Assembly (NCBI RefSeq): GCF_004137345.1
Contig: NZ_SDWV01000011.1
Coordinates: 1-64,000 of the forward strand
Direction: 5' to 3'
Length of the DNA: 64,000 nucleotides
DNA from: Nocardioides zhouii
Lineage (GTDB): Bacteria; Actinomycetota; Actinomycetes; Propionibacteriales; Nocardioidaceae
Part shown: positions 1 through 8,512 of the stretch, in pieces
Layout: each line of letters begins with the position of its first letter
How positions within the stretch are numbered: position 1 is the stretch's first letter
Program-made: the position numbers and the translations under genes
The notes under the pieces: model-generated
The model's input: only the letters and a program-made list of their open reading frames with translations
What the model was told of the DNA's origin: nothing
Database searches by the model: none

Positions 1-73
1 CGCAGTGGTCTTTCGAGGCGGCGTCGTCTTGGCCGCGATCATGCTCTGGCTGGCATGACTTCAGAGACACGCC

Positions 74-868
74 CTAGCTGTCGATCATCCGAGGAATTCG
101 ACGAGCTACCTCCGGCGGGTACAGCGCAAGCATCGAGTAGACCCAGATTCCAGCGACGGCATAGCCGGCGACGACGTCGGAGAGGTTGTGCACTCCGAGC
201 AGGATCCGATCCGCGCCCACCATCACGACGAGCACGGCGGCCGCCGCGAGTATCGCGCGACGCACCGAGGTCCGGTGGACGTACAGGGTCACGAGCACGA
301 TCAGCACTCCCATGCCGGACGCGATCCCTGAGGCATGACCGGAGGGGAACGAATAGCTCGTCAGCGTGTGGACCGAGTCGTCCCACTGCGGTCGTTGACG
401 GCGGAACAGCAACTTCGACGCGGTGGTGGTGACCGAGGTCCCCACCATCACCGAAGCGCTCCAGACGACTGCCCGGCGGTGCTCGTGGAGCCACAGCACG
501 ATCAACAGGACGGACACGTAGAGGACGGTGCCGAGTGTGCCGAACACGGTTTCGATCGCGAGCAGGACTCTCACCGCGACCACGTGCTGGAGGGACCACG
601 CCTCGGCCGGGGCGCCGACATCGCTGTCGACAGCCTGAAGTGGGCTCCAGGCGAGGTGGACCAGGCCGGCAAGAAGCACGAAGACAATGAGGCATGAACC
701 AGCCGCGGCCACAAACAGTCGCCGGCGATCACTGTCCACATGATCGACGAAGTTCGTGAGTCGACCTGCTCCGGTCACGAGGCGAGGCCCCTTCCAGTCA
801 CGCGCATGGATGCTCACCACAAGGTTCTGTGCGGGCACCACCGCCTGGGTCGCACGTCGCTCGCGCAC
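74..868 (-). CDS. PAP2-family membrane phosphatase
   Basis: A protein of 264 residues from a GTG start. It carries the three PAP2 (type 2 phosphatidic acid phosphatase) signatures in order: K-x6-RP (KLLFRRQRP), PSGH (FPSGHASG) and R-x5-H-x3-D (RILLGVHNLSD). Hydrophobic stretches surround them, giving about five or six membrane spans. Family members dephosphorylate lipid phosphates or undecaprenyl pyrophosphate at the membrane, with the active site facing outward. The substrate cannot be told from sequence. The gene stands alone and lies outside the tRNA-bounded island. Confidence 0.85.
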   Translation of the reverse strand: MRERRATQAVVPAQNLVVSIHARDWKGPRLVTGAGRLTNFVDHVDSDRRRLFVAAAGSCLIVFVLLAGLVHLAWSPLQAVDSDVGAPAEAWSLQHVVAVRVLLAIETVFGTLGTVLYVSVLLIVLWLHEHRRAVVWSASVMVGTSVTTTASKLLFRRQRPQWDDSVHTLTSYSFPSGHASGIASGMGVLIVLVTLYVHRTSVRRAILAAAAVLVVMVGADRILLGVHNLSDVVAGYAVAGIWVYSMLALYPPEVARRIPRMIDS

Positions 869-1153
869 CGGGCCGTCGTGCCGCCGCTATTGGACTAATG
901 CTGGCTCCCTTGTGGGCGGCTCGGGAACCGGGGTCCGACGCTAGTAGGCGCTTGCTGTGAGGACGCTGAGAGACGACCGGGGGCTCTTGGTCCGATCGTG
1001 ACCGGATGCCGGTGGGTCAACGCGCGTGCATCCGATACGCGTCTGTCCAAGCTCGAAGCCACTCCGTGTCTGAGATGCGGTGTCAGCACTTGGCCATAAA
1101 CGGACGTCGTGACGCACCCGATGTCGCTTTCGCAATCGGCGACACACGCGCTC

Positions 1154-1206
1154 ACTGAATCGCCCTGGGTCTGATGGAGACTCCAACCAACCCAGGGCGA
1201 TTCAGT
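1154..1206. repeat. 17-bp perfect inverted repeat, possible IS end remnant
   Basis: Perfect arms ACTGAATCGCCCTGGGT (1154-1170) and its complement (1190-1206) flank a 19-nt loop that itself contains TGGAG-A-CTCCA. The TGAATCGCCC...GGAGACTCC arrangement resembles terminal repeats of actinobacterial IS3-family elements, from memory. That would make this two IS ends left after loss of the transposase; a terminator is the alternative. The rest of the gene-free stretch 869-1435 shows nothing I can support. Confidence 0.5.
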
Positions 1207-1435
1207 CAGCCACGCCGGCAGTTCGACATACTTGCAAAGTCACGTTCTGTTCTGACGCGAGCGGACATCTCATACCGGACGGTCCGCTCCCGAGGCTAGG
1301 GGCCGAGGCGTTGCACGGTCCCGGCACAGACTCCATTCGTCGCGCAGGTGCTCGAACCGGTTGCACTTGTCCGGACCGCTGCCGCAGCGGTTGCTAGTCC
1401 TTGCGTCACTTTCAGTCGCATCAAGGGAGCCCAGG

Positions 1436-1675
1436 ATGAGTACAGATATCCGCTCGACGCCGGAGCAGACGACGGCGAACGATCCGCTTCTGTCGCCGGA
1501 GGACGTCTCGATCATGCTTGGGGGCGTCCCGGTGCGAACGCTCAAGCGATGGAGGACGGAGAGGACCGGCCCCGTTGCAATGCACCTCGGACGGCGTGTG
1601 GTCTCCCGGCGGTCGGCGGTCGAGATGTGGCTCGAACAGAAGGACCGCGAGGCCGCGGCCTGGATGGCCTCCTGA
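1436..1675 (+). CDS. Excisionase-like helix-turn-helix protein
   Basis: A small DNA-binding protein of 79 residues. The ATG at 1436 follows CAGG. Its centre reads LSPEDVSIMLGGVPVRTLKRWR, broken as LSPEDVSIMLGG / VPVRTLKRWR, the MerR/AlpA-type helix-turn-helix of excisionases. A second conserved patch (GPVAMHLGRRVV SRRSAVEMWL) is the usual wing. It ends 2 nt before the integrase start, so the two genes form a xis-int pair as in pSAM2-like actinobacterial elements. Its expected role is directing excision with the integrase. That integrase is frameshifted, so the pair may be inactive. Confidence 0.75.
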   Translation: MSTDIRSTPEQTTANDPLLSPEDVSIMLGGVPVRTLKRWRTERTGPVAMHLGRRVVSRRSAVEMWLEQKDREAAAWMAS

Positions 1676-1677
1676 CC

Positions 1678-3073
1678 ATGCCGCAGCATCGAATCCCCCT
1701 CGGCTCCCACGGCGAGGTCAAGGTCGTGCAGCAGAGCGACGGGCGCTGGCTCGCCCATACGCAGGTACGCGACCTCGACGGACGGGTGAGGTCGGTCCGC
1801 GCGAAAGACAAGACGAAGGGAGCGGCCGGGCGAAAGCTGGAGCGACGGCTCGAGGACCGGATCGATCCGACAGCCGCGGGGGTGACCGCCGCGACAAGCA
1901 TCGAGACGCTCGCCCAGGTCTGGCTGCAGCACCGCCGTGACCATGGCAAGTCTCGGTCGCAGGGAGCGCTCGCGCCCCAGACGCTCGCGATCTACAACAA
2001 CGAGATCCGCACTGTCATCCTCCCCGCGATCGGCGCTGTACGAGTCGGGAGTCAACGTGCCCTTCCTGGATCGGCTCCTCGCCGACATCGAGCACGGCCG
2101 ACCACACGGCGCCTATCGCGGTCGTGCCGGCGGTCGTTCGACCAAGCAGTTGCGTGTCGTGCTCACCGGGATGCTCGGGCTGGCCGTCTCCCACGGCGCC
2201 CTGCCGGCAAACCCGATGCGCGACACCGCAACGTCCGCCCGCGAGTCCAAGAGGGAGGTCCAGTTCCTGACGGTCAGCCAAGCCCAAACCCTGCGTCACC
2301 TCGTCCGACGATCGTCCATGCGGGTCGAGGGCAGACGCATGGCGAACGTCGACCTCGAAGAGCTTGTCGACGTCCTGCTCGGGACTGGCTGTCGCGAGGG
2401 CGAGGCACTGGCCATCCGGCCCCGGGACCTGATCGATCTCGACGGGACCGTGCCGATGCTGCACGTGTGCGGGACCCTCGTCGAGCCACGCGGGGGGTTC
2501 GTCGAGGTCCTGCATCGCCAGGACACGACGAAGTCTCGCGAGGATCGGACTCTGATCCTGCCCGACCGCGTCGTCGAGGTTCTGAAGCGACGGATCGATC
2601 GCACTCCCCCAGCCGATCCCGACGCCCCGATCTTTGGCACTCGGTTCGGCACATGGATCTCTCCCAGCAACATGCGCACTCGACTGCGCAGAGCGCTCAG
2701 CCGCGCAGAGGCCGCCGACCCCGTGACCGCCGACGATCTCGCCGGGACGACCTTCCACACCCTGCGCCGGACGGTCGGCACCCTCATCGCGCACGAGATC
2801 TCGCTCGATGCAGCCCGCGCCCAGCTCGGTCACCGAGACCCCTCGGTCACCTTCCAGCACTATGTCGGTCGGCGCGCGGTTGCTCCCGACGTGCGAACGA
2901 TCCTCGATCGCCTCCTGGGTGACCTGCCGGCGACTGGGTCAGGCACTCTCCCCTGCCGTGACTCCTCACACAGGGCGCCCGGCGTCACCTTGCCCACCCG
3001 ACTCCAGCGCTCAGGCGATCCGGAGCGTCACCCGCCGCCGACCGACATGCGTCCCCGCGGCATCGGCCGCTGA
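1678..3073 (+). pseudogene. Tyrosine-recombinase integrase, frameshifted
   Basis: The first reading frame from ATG 1678 runs through an N-terminal arm-binding region (KDKTKGAAGRKLERRLEDRI) and core-binding sequence to ..ILPAIGAVRV near 2045. The protein then continues only in the +1 frame (VNVPFLDRLLADIE...) to 3073. All catalytic residues lie in the second part: Arg in GTGCREGEAL, H-x-x-R in FHTLRRT, His in LGHRD and Tyr in FQHYVG. One missing or extra base near 2046-2052 explains the break. The 3' end faces a tRNA-Thr att copy 110 bp away, the usual int-att layout. This integrase probably belonged to an element older than the 47-kb island. A sequencing error remains possible. Confidence 0.8.
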
Positions 3074-3185
3074 CGTGGCCCCAGAGGGCCGAAGAGGGCC
3101 TGAGAGGGCCTACAACGGCGCGTCCGACCTCTGCGGTCTTGAATCGTGTCGCAAACGTGTCACTCGCCGCGCCGAGGGCAATAAA

Positions 3186-3219
3186 GATTCCCCCGTGGTC
3201 TCGGGTCCACGGGGGAATC
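3186..3219 (-). terminator. Hairpin downstream of displaced tRNA-Thr 3' end
   Basis: A 13-bp perfect stem (GATTCCCCCGTGG / CCACGGGGGAATC) closes on the loop TCTCGGGT, and CTTTATT follows it on the minus strand. It corresponds position by position to the hairpin at 50734-50767, with the same loop. The stem differences are compensatory (A-T for G-C pairs), so both copies keep pairing. This is the old tRNA-Thr terminator that moved with the displaced 3' end. Confidence 0.75.
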
Positions 3220-3268
3220 AGAGCCGCCTCACGGAATCGAACCGAGGACCTAGTCATGACGAGTGACT
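3218..3268 (-). repeat. att copy: displaced 3' part of tRNA-Thr
   Basis: A 51-bp segment identical to 50766-50816 except for one base (G at 3258, T at 50806; this is position 37 next to the anticodon on the minus strand). It holds the tRNA anticodon arm, variable loop, T arm and acceptor 3' strand. The tRNA 5' half is absent: after 3268 the sequence diverges. The crossover of the island insertion must lie within these 51 bp. Confidence 0.9.
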
Positions 3269-3378
3269 TGCGCCTGCCGAGCGGCTTGCAGGCCGCTGAC
3301 CTGCAGGAATGCCCTTGGATCTCCGCCCAGCCGATCACGTTCGGTCATGGCCAGGCACGCTTGAGCGTGGCCGATCCC

Positions 3379-3405
3379 GGAGTTTCTGTTGAATTTCTGT
3401 TGAGC
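3379..3405. repeat. Left arm-type repeat of the island
   Basis: A 27-bp sequence identical to 50685-50711. It is GG-AG followed by two tandem 11-bp units, TTTCTGTTGAA and TTTCTGTTGAG. Both copies lie just inside the att repeats, in the same orientation. In the excised circle they would flank the attP core, the position of arm-type sites bound by the integrase N-terminal domain. The rest of 3269-3479 shows no gene. Confidence 0.7.
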
Positions 3406-3479
3406 AGCGGCCGCCGACGGTAGGGATGCGATCCACCGCCTCCAAGCGGCGGCGATGCGGCCCCGCGCAGGCCCAACTC

Positions 3480-4202
3480 TTACGACAAACCCGGAGTCTT
3501 GCTATCCACGGAGACCATCGCCCCGGAGACATACGACGCGGCGGGCGACAAGACGAAGGCGGCCACCCGCCCGAACTCCTCCGACGAAGAGTGCCGCCGC
3601 GTTGAGGAGACATCCATCGGGGCGCCATCCCCCTGTCGCGTTCCTTCCGCAGGCAACGGCACTAGCCCGTTGACGCGGATGTTTTGCGGACCGAGCTCGA
3701 CAGCGAGGTCCATTGCGAACGATGCAAGCCCAGCTTCGACGCCGTTGGCAACGGCCTGTTCCACCAACGGCACACCCGCATCGGGAGACAACACCAACGC
3801 CAGCGAGCCGCCGCTCCCCAGGCTTCGCGAGATGCCCCGGATCATGCCGACAGCGTCGAGGAAGACTGACTGGAAAGCAGCAGTCCACTCCTCATCGGCG
3901 ACCTCAAGGGCGTTTGCCTCGAGTGAGGAGGCGACACCGATCAGGGCACCGTCTAGGCGCTCCCAGGTGTCGAGTGCGGCCGACACAAGGCGCTCGGGCG
4001 ACACGTCGCCATCCTCGCCGGTCACCACCCGAACTGCAGCGGAGGAGCCAACGTAACTAGCGCTGGCGTCGTTCTCGTGCGCGGGCCGGTCGGCAAGAAC
4101 CACACGTGCCCCTTCGGCGACTAAGCACCGCGCGGCCGCCCACATCAGGGTTCCGGATCCTCCCGTGACGATGAAGACACGATCGTTGAGACCCAGATCC
4201 AT
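3480..4202 (-). CDS. SDR-fold protein lacking the Tyr-Lys pair
   Basis: A short-chain dehydrogenase/reductase-like protein of 240 residues. It has an N-terminal Rossmann start (VFIVTGGSGTLM, in place of the usual TGxxxGIG), an acidic residue after strand 2 (LADRP) and the C-terminal SDR pattern ELGPQNIRVNGLVP. The serine region is present (LALVLSPDAG). Where YxxxK is expected the sequence reads ANGVEAG, so both the catalytic Tyr and Lys are missing. It may bind a nucleotide or ligand without being an oxidoreductase, or use other residues. It is the left-most gene of the island, downstream of the IclR gene and in the same direction. Confidence 0.7.
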   Translation of the reverse strand: MDLGLNDRVFIVTGGSGTLMWAAARCLVAEGARVVLADRPAHENDASASYVGSSAAVRVVTGEDGDVSPERLVSAALDTWERLDGALIGVASSLEANALEVADEEWTAAFQSVFLDAVGMIRGISRSLGSGGSLALVLSPDAGVPLVEQAVANGVEAGLASFAMDLAVELGPQNIRVNGLVPLPAEGTRQGDGAPMDVSSTRRHSSSEEFGRVAAFVLSPAASYVSGAMVSVDSKTPGLS

Positions 4203-4267
4203 GTCCCCACTGTACGAGCGTCAGGGGCAAGCGGCGATGGCTGTCGCCCTGCCGCTGCCGCGCCCGG

Positions 4268-5065
4268 TCACAGCTGGCGCCCGATGCGGCGGCTCTCGGT
4301 CCGGAGCAACTGAGCCAGACGAGGGATCTCAGCGCGGATGCGCACTGTCGGACCCATCAGCGACAACGAGGCCACCGCCACTCCACGCATGTTGCGGATC
4401 GGTACGGCGACAGTCGAGACATCGTTGAAGGACTCGCTCTCCGAGGTGGCGAAGCCAGATCGTCGAGCCAGCTCCAGCTCGCGATCCCAGTCCACCTCGG
4501 AGCGCACGGTGCGACTCACCCTCGGCGGGAATCCTGCCTCCCGTCGCGCCTCGTCGAGCTCAGCGTTGAAGGCAGCGACGACCTTCCCTGAGCTCGTGAC
4601 GTGAGCAGGAAGGCGTCGTCCGATGTGCTCGAGATGCTCCTCCAGGCCCGGCTTCTCCAATCGCTCCACGAAGACCATGTCGGCCCCGTCGGGGATTGCC
4701 AGGTTGACGGTGAGACCGGTGGTGTCGGAGAGGTAGCGCATGACCGGCAGCGCTGCGTGCCTGAGCGCGTGGCGGGCCTGAGCGAGCTGACCGAGCTCGT
4801 AGACGTGGATGCCCAGGCGGTACTTGCCGGTCGCGGGCACCTGCTCGATGTAGCCCCGTTGACCCAGGACGGTGAGCATTCGGTGGGCTGTGCTCTTCGC
4901 GACGCCCAGGCGCCGGGCGATATCGGTAACGCCCAGTTCCGCGTCGGTCGAGAAGCACTCGAGGACGTCCAGTGCGATGCCGACCGAACGCAAGGCCGAC
5001 ACAGGCTCGGCTGTCGTACGCCGCGGAGTGCTGACAACCCACAGGTTGTCGTCGGCACCGGCCAT
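4268..5065 (-). CDS. IclR-family transcriptional regulator
   Basis: A 265-residue protein. It has an N-terminal winged helix-turn-helix (LGVTDIARRLGVAKSTAHRML, split as LGVTDIARRLGV / AKSTAHRML) and the C-terminal IclR effector domain (LPAHVTSSGKVVAAF, then VAVPIRNMRGVAVASLSL). Such proteins sense aromatic acids or related intermediates and control catabolic operons. It lies 9 bp downstream of the ring-fission hydrolase on the same strand, so the two are probably cotranscribed. It is one of three IclR paralogues in the cluster and a candidate to bind the GTTC-N9-GAAC sites. Confidence 0.9.
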   Translation of the reverse strand: MAGADDNLWVVSTPRRTTAEPVSALRSVGIALDVLECFSTDAELGVTDIARRLGVAKSTAHRMLTVLGQRGYIEQVPATGKYRLGIHVYELGQLAQARHALRHAALPVMRYLSDTTGLTVNLAIPDGADMVFVERLEKPGLEEHLEHIGRRLPAHVTSSGKVVAAFNAELDEARREAGFPPRVSRTVRSEVDWDRELELARRSGFATSESESFNDVSTVAVPIRNMRGVAVASLSLMGPTVRIRAEIPRLAQLLRTESRRIGRQL

Positions 5066-5074
5066 GACGTCAGG

Positions 5075-5893
5075 CTAGACCGGCGGCCCGAGGAAGGAGG
5101 TGAGGAGTGCATTGAACTCCGCTGCCTTCTCGATCTGGGACCAGTGCCCGCACTGGCCGAACACGTGGAGCTGCGCATCGGGGATCAGCTCGAACAACGT
5201 CTGCGACGTCGATGTGGGGATGACCCGGTCCTCGCGACCGTGAACGATCAGAGCAGGAGCCGTAATCGTGCGAAGCTCGTCGTCGTCGCTTGCCAGTGCA
5301 TCTATCCAACGCTGACGCGGCTCGGGGAACATCGCTGCGAATCGCAGATCGGCACCGTCCTCGACCGACGCCGCATAGCGCATCTGCGCGAGGTCGTCGG
5401 TGATCATGGCGTGGTCGTGAACGAAGGCCTCAAGCACCCGGCGCATCACCTGGACACCAGGCCGGTAGCCCCAGACCGCATCGAGCCCAGAGGTAAGAGG
5501 AAACCGAACACCCGCAGATCCCATCAGGACCAGGCGGTCGATCCGGTGCGGGTGCTCGATCGCCAGTCTCAGGGCCAGGGCTCCCCCGAAGGAGTTGCCG
5601 ACCACCGCGGTCCGCTCGAGGCCAGTCGCGTCCATCACGGCCACGACGTGGTCGATCCAGGAACGCAGGTCATAGACATGGCCGGCGGGCGGCACCGTAC
5701 GGCCGAACCCGATCAGGTCGGGAGCTACGACCCGGTGCCCGGCCTCGATCAGCGCGGGCATGGTCAGGCGCCAGTTGGCCTCGGCGCTCACACCGGGGCC
5801 GGAGCCGTGGAGCAGCAGCACGGGCGCCCCGGTCCCCCGGTCCACCACATGGGTTTCGAGGGAACCGATCCGCAATGTCGGGGTGTCGCTCAC
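5075..5893 (-). CDS. Meta-cleavage product hydrolase (alpha/beta fold)
   Basis: A 272-residue protein from a GTG start. It is an alpha/beta hydrolase of the XylF/DmpD/TodF type. It shows the oxyanion motif HGSGPGVSAEANW, the nucleophile elbow GNSFGGA, the acid in HGREDRVIP and the histidine in GQCGHWSQ. It should split 2-hydroxy-6-oxo-hexadienoate ring-fission products into 2-hydroxypenta-2,4-dienoate and a carboxylate. It would therefore handle products of 3-substituted catechols, whereas the dehydrogenase branch at 7053 handles aldehydes. It is divergent from the decarboxylase-tautomerase-dehydrogenase operon across a 156-bp promoter region with two operator-like sites. Confidence 0.88.
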   Translation of the reverse strand: MSDTPTLRIGSLETHVVDRGTGAPVLLLHGSGPGVSAEANWRLTMPALIEAGHRVVAPDLIGFGRTVPPAGHVYDLRSWIDHVVAVMDATGLERTAVVGNSFGGALALRLAIEHPHRIDRLVLMGSAGVRFPLTSGLDAVWGYRPGVQVMRRVLEAFVHDHAMITDDLAQMRYAASVEDGADLRFAAMFPEPRQRWIDALASDDDELRTITAPALIVHGREDRVIPTSTSQTLFELIPDAQLHVFGQCGHWSQIEKAAEFNALLTSFLGPPV

Positions 5894-5932
5894 GTGGCGA
5901 CGCTAAAGCCCCGTCCGTTGGCCCGACGGAGC

Positions 5933-5979
5933 GTTCCTCGTCGCAGAACGCGGGACCGACCCGTTCGCGTACGCAGAAC
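5933..5979. promoter_or_regulatory. Two GTTC-N9-GAAC operator-like sites
   Basis: GTTCCTCGTCGCAGAAC (5933-5949) and GTTCGCGTACGCAGAAC (5963-5979) lie 30 bp apart, on the same helix face, in the divergent promoter of the hydrolase and the decarboxylase operon. Both end in GCAGAAC, as does the site at 17800-17816. The half-site spacing suits a dimeric or tetrameric IclR regulator. Confidence 0.6.
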
Positions 5980-6049
5980 ACCGCGGTCGGCAGACGTGCC
6001 CCATGCATACGTTCGGGCCCAGTATCCCACTTTTCCGATAGGGGACCTC

Positions 6050-6841
6050 ATGACCACCTGGACCGAAGGCAGCGTTGCCACCGAACTGCTCGCCTGCGAG
6101 GCGGAGCGGCGCGACCGCGACTCGTTCGCCGACGAATGGCCGGCGCTCGACGCAACAACCGGCTACCGGATCCAGGCCGAAACCCTGCGCCGGCGGCTCG
6201 AGCGCGGCGAGAAGGTCACCGGGGTCAAGCTGGGTCTCACCAGCCGCGCCAAGCAGCAGCGGATGGGGATCGACACCCCGCTGGTGGCCTGGCTGACGGA
6301 CGCGATGGCACTCGGCGCCGGCGATCCTGTCCCACAACATGCGTTGATCCATCCGCGCATTGAACCCGAGATCGTCTTCGTGATGAAAGAGCGACTCGAG
6401 GGGCCCGGCGTAACCGCTGAACAGGCCCTCGCCGCCGTCGGCGAGGTGCGCGGCGGCGCCGAGGTGATCGACAGCCGCTACCGAGACTTCAAGTTCACGG
6501 TCGGAGACGTGCTCGCAGACAACGCCTCGTCAGGCGCCTACCTCATCGGCGACGTGGCAGTCCGCCACGACGAGCTCGACCTGGCCGCCGAGGCGGTCGA
6601 GGTGGTCGTCGATGGCGACGTCGTACACCGAGCGACCGGTGCCGATGTGCTCGGACATCCCGCGGAGGCACTTGCCCTCGCGGTCAACGACCTAGCCACG
6701 CGCGGATCGGCGATCGAGGCCGGCTGGATCGTGCTGACCGGCGGCATGTCCGACGCAGTGTTCGCCACCCCAGGGTCCACCGTCACCTGCCGCTTCGCCC
6801 ACCTCGGTGACGTGGAGCTCGAGTGCGGAAGGCCCGACTGA
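6050..6841 (+). CDS. 4-oxalocrotonate decarboxylase / 2-oxopent-4-enoate hydratase family
   Basis: A 263-residue protein whose ATG at 6050 is preceded by AGGGGACC. It has the family features VTGVKLGLTS near residue 60, an EPEIVFVM metal-ligand region, the EVIDSRY motif and ADNASSGAYLIG. The hydratase DmpE and decarboxylase DmpH are paralogues that are hard to separate by eye. I call this one the decarboxylase because it is immediately followed by the tautomerase and the semialdehyde dehydrogenase, the three steps of the 4-oxalocrotonate branch. Its stop codon overlaps the tautomerase start by one base. Confidence 0.82.
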   Translation: MTTWTEGSVATELLACEAERRDRDSFADEWPALDATTGYRIQAETLRRRLERGEKVTGVKLGLTSRAKQQRMGIDTPLVAWLTDAMALGAGDPVPQHALIHPRIEPEIVFVMKERLEGPGVTAEQALAAVGEVRGGAEVIDSRYRDFKFTVGDVLADNASSGAYLIGDVAVRHDELDLAAEAVEVVVDGDVVHRATGADVLGHPAEALALAVNDLATRGSAIEAGWIVLTGGMSDAVFATPGSTVTCRFAHLGDVELECGRPD

Positions 6842-7056
6842 TGCCCTTCATCGACGTGACCCTGGTCGAGGGCCGCAGCCCTGACCAGCTCCGGGCCCTG
6901 GTCACCGCGCTCACAGAAGCAGCAGCCTCCACCGTCGACGCCCCTCGCGAAAGCATCCGCGTCGTCATCCGCGAAGTTCCACCCACCCACTGGGCCGCCG
7001 GCGACGTCACCATCGCCGAACGCCGCGGCACCCCATCCGAAGGGCTGACCCCATGA
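6841..7056 (+). CDS. 4-oxalocrotonate tautomerase family protein
   Basis: A 71-residue protein. The ATG at 6841 shares a base with the TGA of the decarboxylase (TGATG), and Pro follows the initiator Met, giving the catalytic Pro-1 of the 4-OT superfamily (MPFIDVTLVEGRS). A conserved Arg-rich patch (IRVVIREVPPTHWAAGD) matches the second half of the family. It should isomerise 2-hydroxymuconate to 4-oxalocrotonate, feeding the decarboxylase. It overlaps the dehydrogenase start by 4 bp, so translation of the three genes is probably coupled. Confidence 0.88.
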   Translation: MPFIDVTLVEGRSPDQLRALVTALTEAAASTVDAPRESIRVVIREVPPTHWAAGDVTIAERRGTPSEGLTP

Positions 7057-8510
7057 CCACCACACTCGAGTTCTTCGGACACGTCATCGGCGGTGTCGAG
7101 GTTCCTTCCCTCGACGGCGCCCGCTTCGACACCGTCAACCCGTGGACACGCCAAGCATGGGCGGAGGTGGCGCTGGGCTCGAGGGCCGATGCCGAGGCCG
7201 CGGTCACCGCGGCCCGCCAGGCGTTCGACGAGGGGCCCTGGCCACGCATGGGGTACGGCGAGCGGCAGCGGCTGCTGCACCGCCTGGCCGCCGCCATGGA
7301 GGACAACGCCGACGAACTGGCCGCCGCGGACTCCCGCGACATGGGCAAGCCCCTCAACCAGTGCCACCACGACGTCGCTCGCGCCGCGATGAACTTCCGC
7401 TTCTTCGCCGACCACGCGAAGATGGCGACCGCCGAAGCACTTCCGATGGACACCGGGCACCACGCCTACACGCGCTTCGAGGCCGCTGGCGTCGTAGTGG
7501 CGATCGCACCTTGGAACTTCCCGCTCATGCTGGAGTCGTGGAAGGTCGCGCCCGCCCTGGCCTGGGGCAACACGGTCGTCCTCAAGCCGGCGGAGGACAC
7601 CCCCACCAGCGCGACCATCATGGCCCGACTTGCCCTCGAGGCTGGCCTGCCCCCTGGGGTGCTAAACGTCGTGCACGGCTATGGCGCGGACTCCGTGGGC
7701 GCGGCGCTGACCGAGGACCCACGCGTCGACCGGATCACCTTCACCGGCGAGACCGGCACCGGCAAGATCATCAGCCGCGCGGCGTCGGCCAACCTCACGC
7801 CCGTGAGCCTCGAGCTGGGCGGCAAGAACTGCAACATCGTCTTCGCCGATGCAGAGCTCGACAATGCAGTCCACTGGTCGATCCAGTCGATCTTCCGCAA
7901 TGCCGGCCAGATCTGCCTCTCCGGGAGCCGGCTCTTCGTCGAGCGCCCCATCCTGGACGCGTTCCTCGAGAAGTTCGTCGCGTCGGCCGAGGCGATGCGT
8001 ATCGGTGACCCGCTCAACACCGAGACCGACTTCGGGCCGTTGGCATCCGAGGAGCACTTCCACAAGGTGAAGGGCTACATCGACACCGTGGAGCAGTGGG
8101 GCGGTCGCATCCTCAGCGGTGGCGTCGGCGAGGGGTGGCAGGTCAAACCCACCGTTCTGGTCGACATGCCTCTGGACAGCCCGCACGTGACCGAGGAGAT
8201 CTTCGGGCCGGTGGTCATCATCCACCCCTTCGACACCGAGGACGAGGTGATTGCCCTGGCCAACGAGAGCGACTACGGCCTCGACGCCCAGGTGTTCACC
8301 GAGAACCTCCACACGGCCCACCGGGTGTCCGCAAGGCTCCAGGTCGGCACGGTCTGGGTCAACTGCTTCTTCATCCGAGACCTACGTGCACCGTTCGGTG
8401 GCGTCGGTTCATCCGGTGTGGGCCGCGAGGGCGGCAACTTCTCGCGCGAGTTCTTCACCGAGCCCAAGGCCGTGGTCATGCAGATCAACGCCCGGCCAGC
8501 CGGGAGCTGA
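7053..8510 (+). CDS. 2-hydroxymuconic semialdehyde dehydrogenase (ALDH family)
   Basis: A 485-residue aldehyde dehydrogenase. Visible motifs are the NAD-binding region (APWNFPL, then FTGETGTGK), the general base Glu in LELGGKN and the nucleophile in NAGQICLSGSR. Its length and neighbours match DmpC/XylG, which oxidise 2-hydroxymuconate semialdehyde made by catechol 2,3-dioxygenase into 2-hydroxymuconate with NAD+. It is the last gene of the rightward operon and ends 2 bp before the convergent reductase gene. Another aldehyde substrate cannot be excluded. Confidence 0.87.
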   Translation: MTTTLEFFGHVIGGVEVPSLDGARFDTVNPWTRQAWAEVALGSRADAEAAVTAARQAFDEGPWPRMGYGERQRLLHRLAAAMEDNADELAAADSRDMGKPLNQCHHDVARAAMNFRFFADHAKMATAEALPMDTGHHAYTRFEAAGVVVAIAPWNFPLMLESWKVAPALAWGNTVVLKPAEDTPTSATIMARLALEAGLPPGVLNVVHGYGADSVGAALTEDPRVDRITFTGETGTGKIISRAASANLTPVSLELGGKNCNIVFADAELDNAVHWSIQSIFRNAGQICLSGSRLFVERPILDAFLEKFVASAEAMRIGDPLNTETDFGPLASEEHFHKVKGYIDTVEQWGGRILSGGVGEGWQVKPTVLVDMPLDSPHVTEEIFGPVVIIHPFDTEDEVIALANESDYGLDAQVFTENLHTAHRVSARLQVGTVWVNCFFIRDLRAPFGGVGSSGVGREGGNFSREFFTEPKAVVMQINARPAGS

Positions 8511-8512
8511 CC

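Noticed and set aside
4601-6049. Long open frame running into the start of the decarboxylase gene
   Set aside because: It is antisense to the IclR and hydrolase genes and only reflects GC-rich codon bias. The real start is ATG 6050 with a ribosome site.
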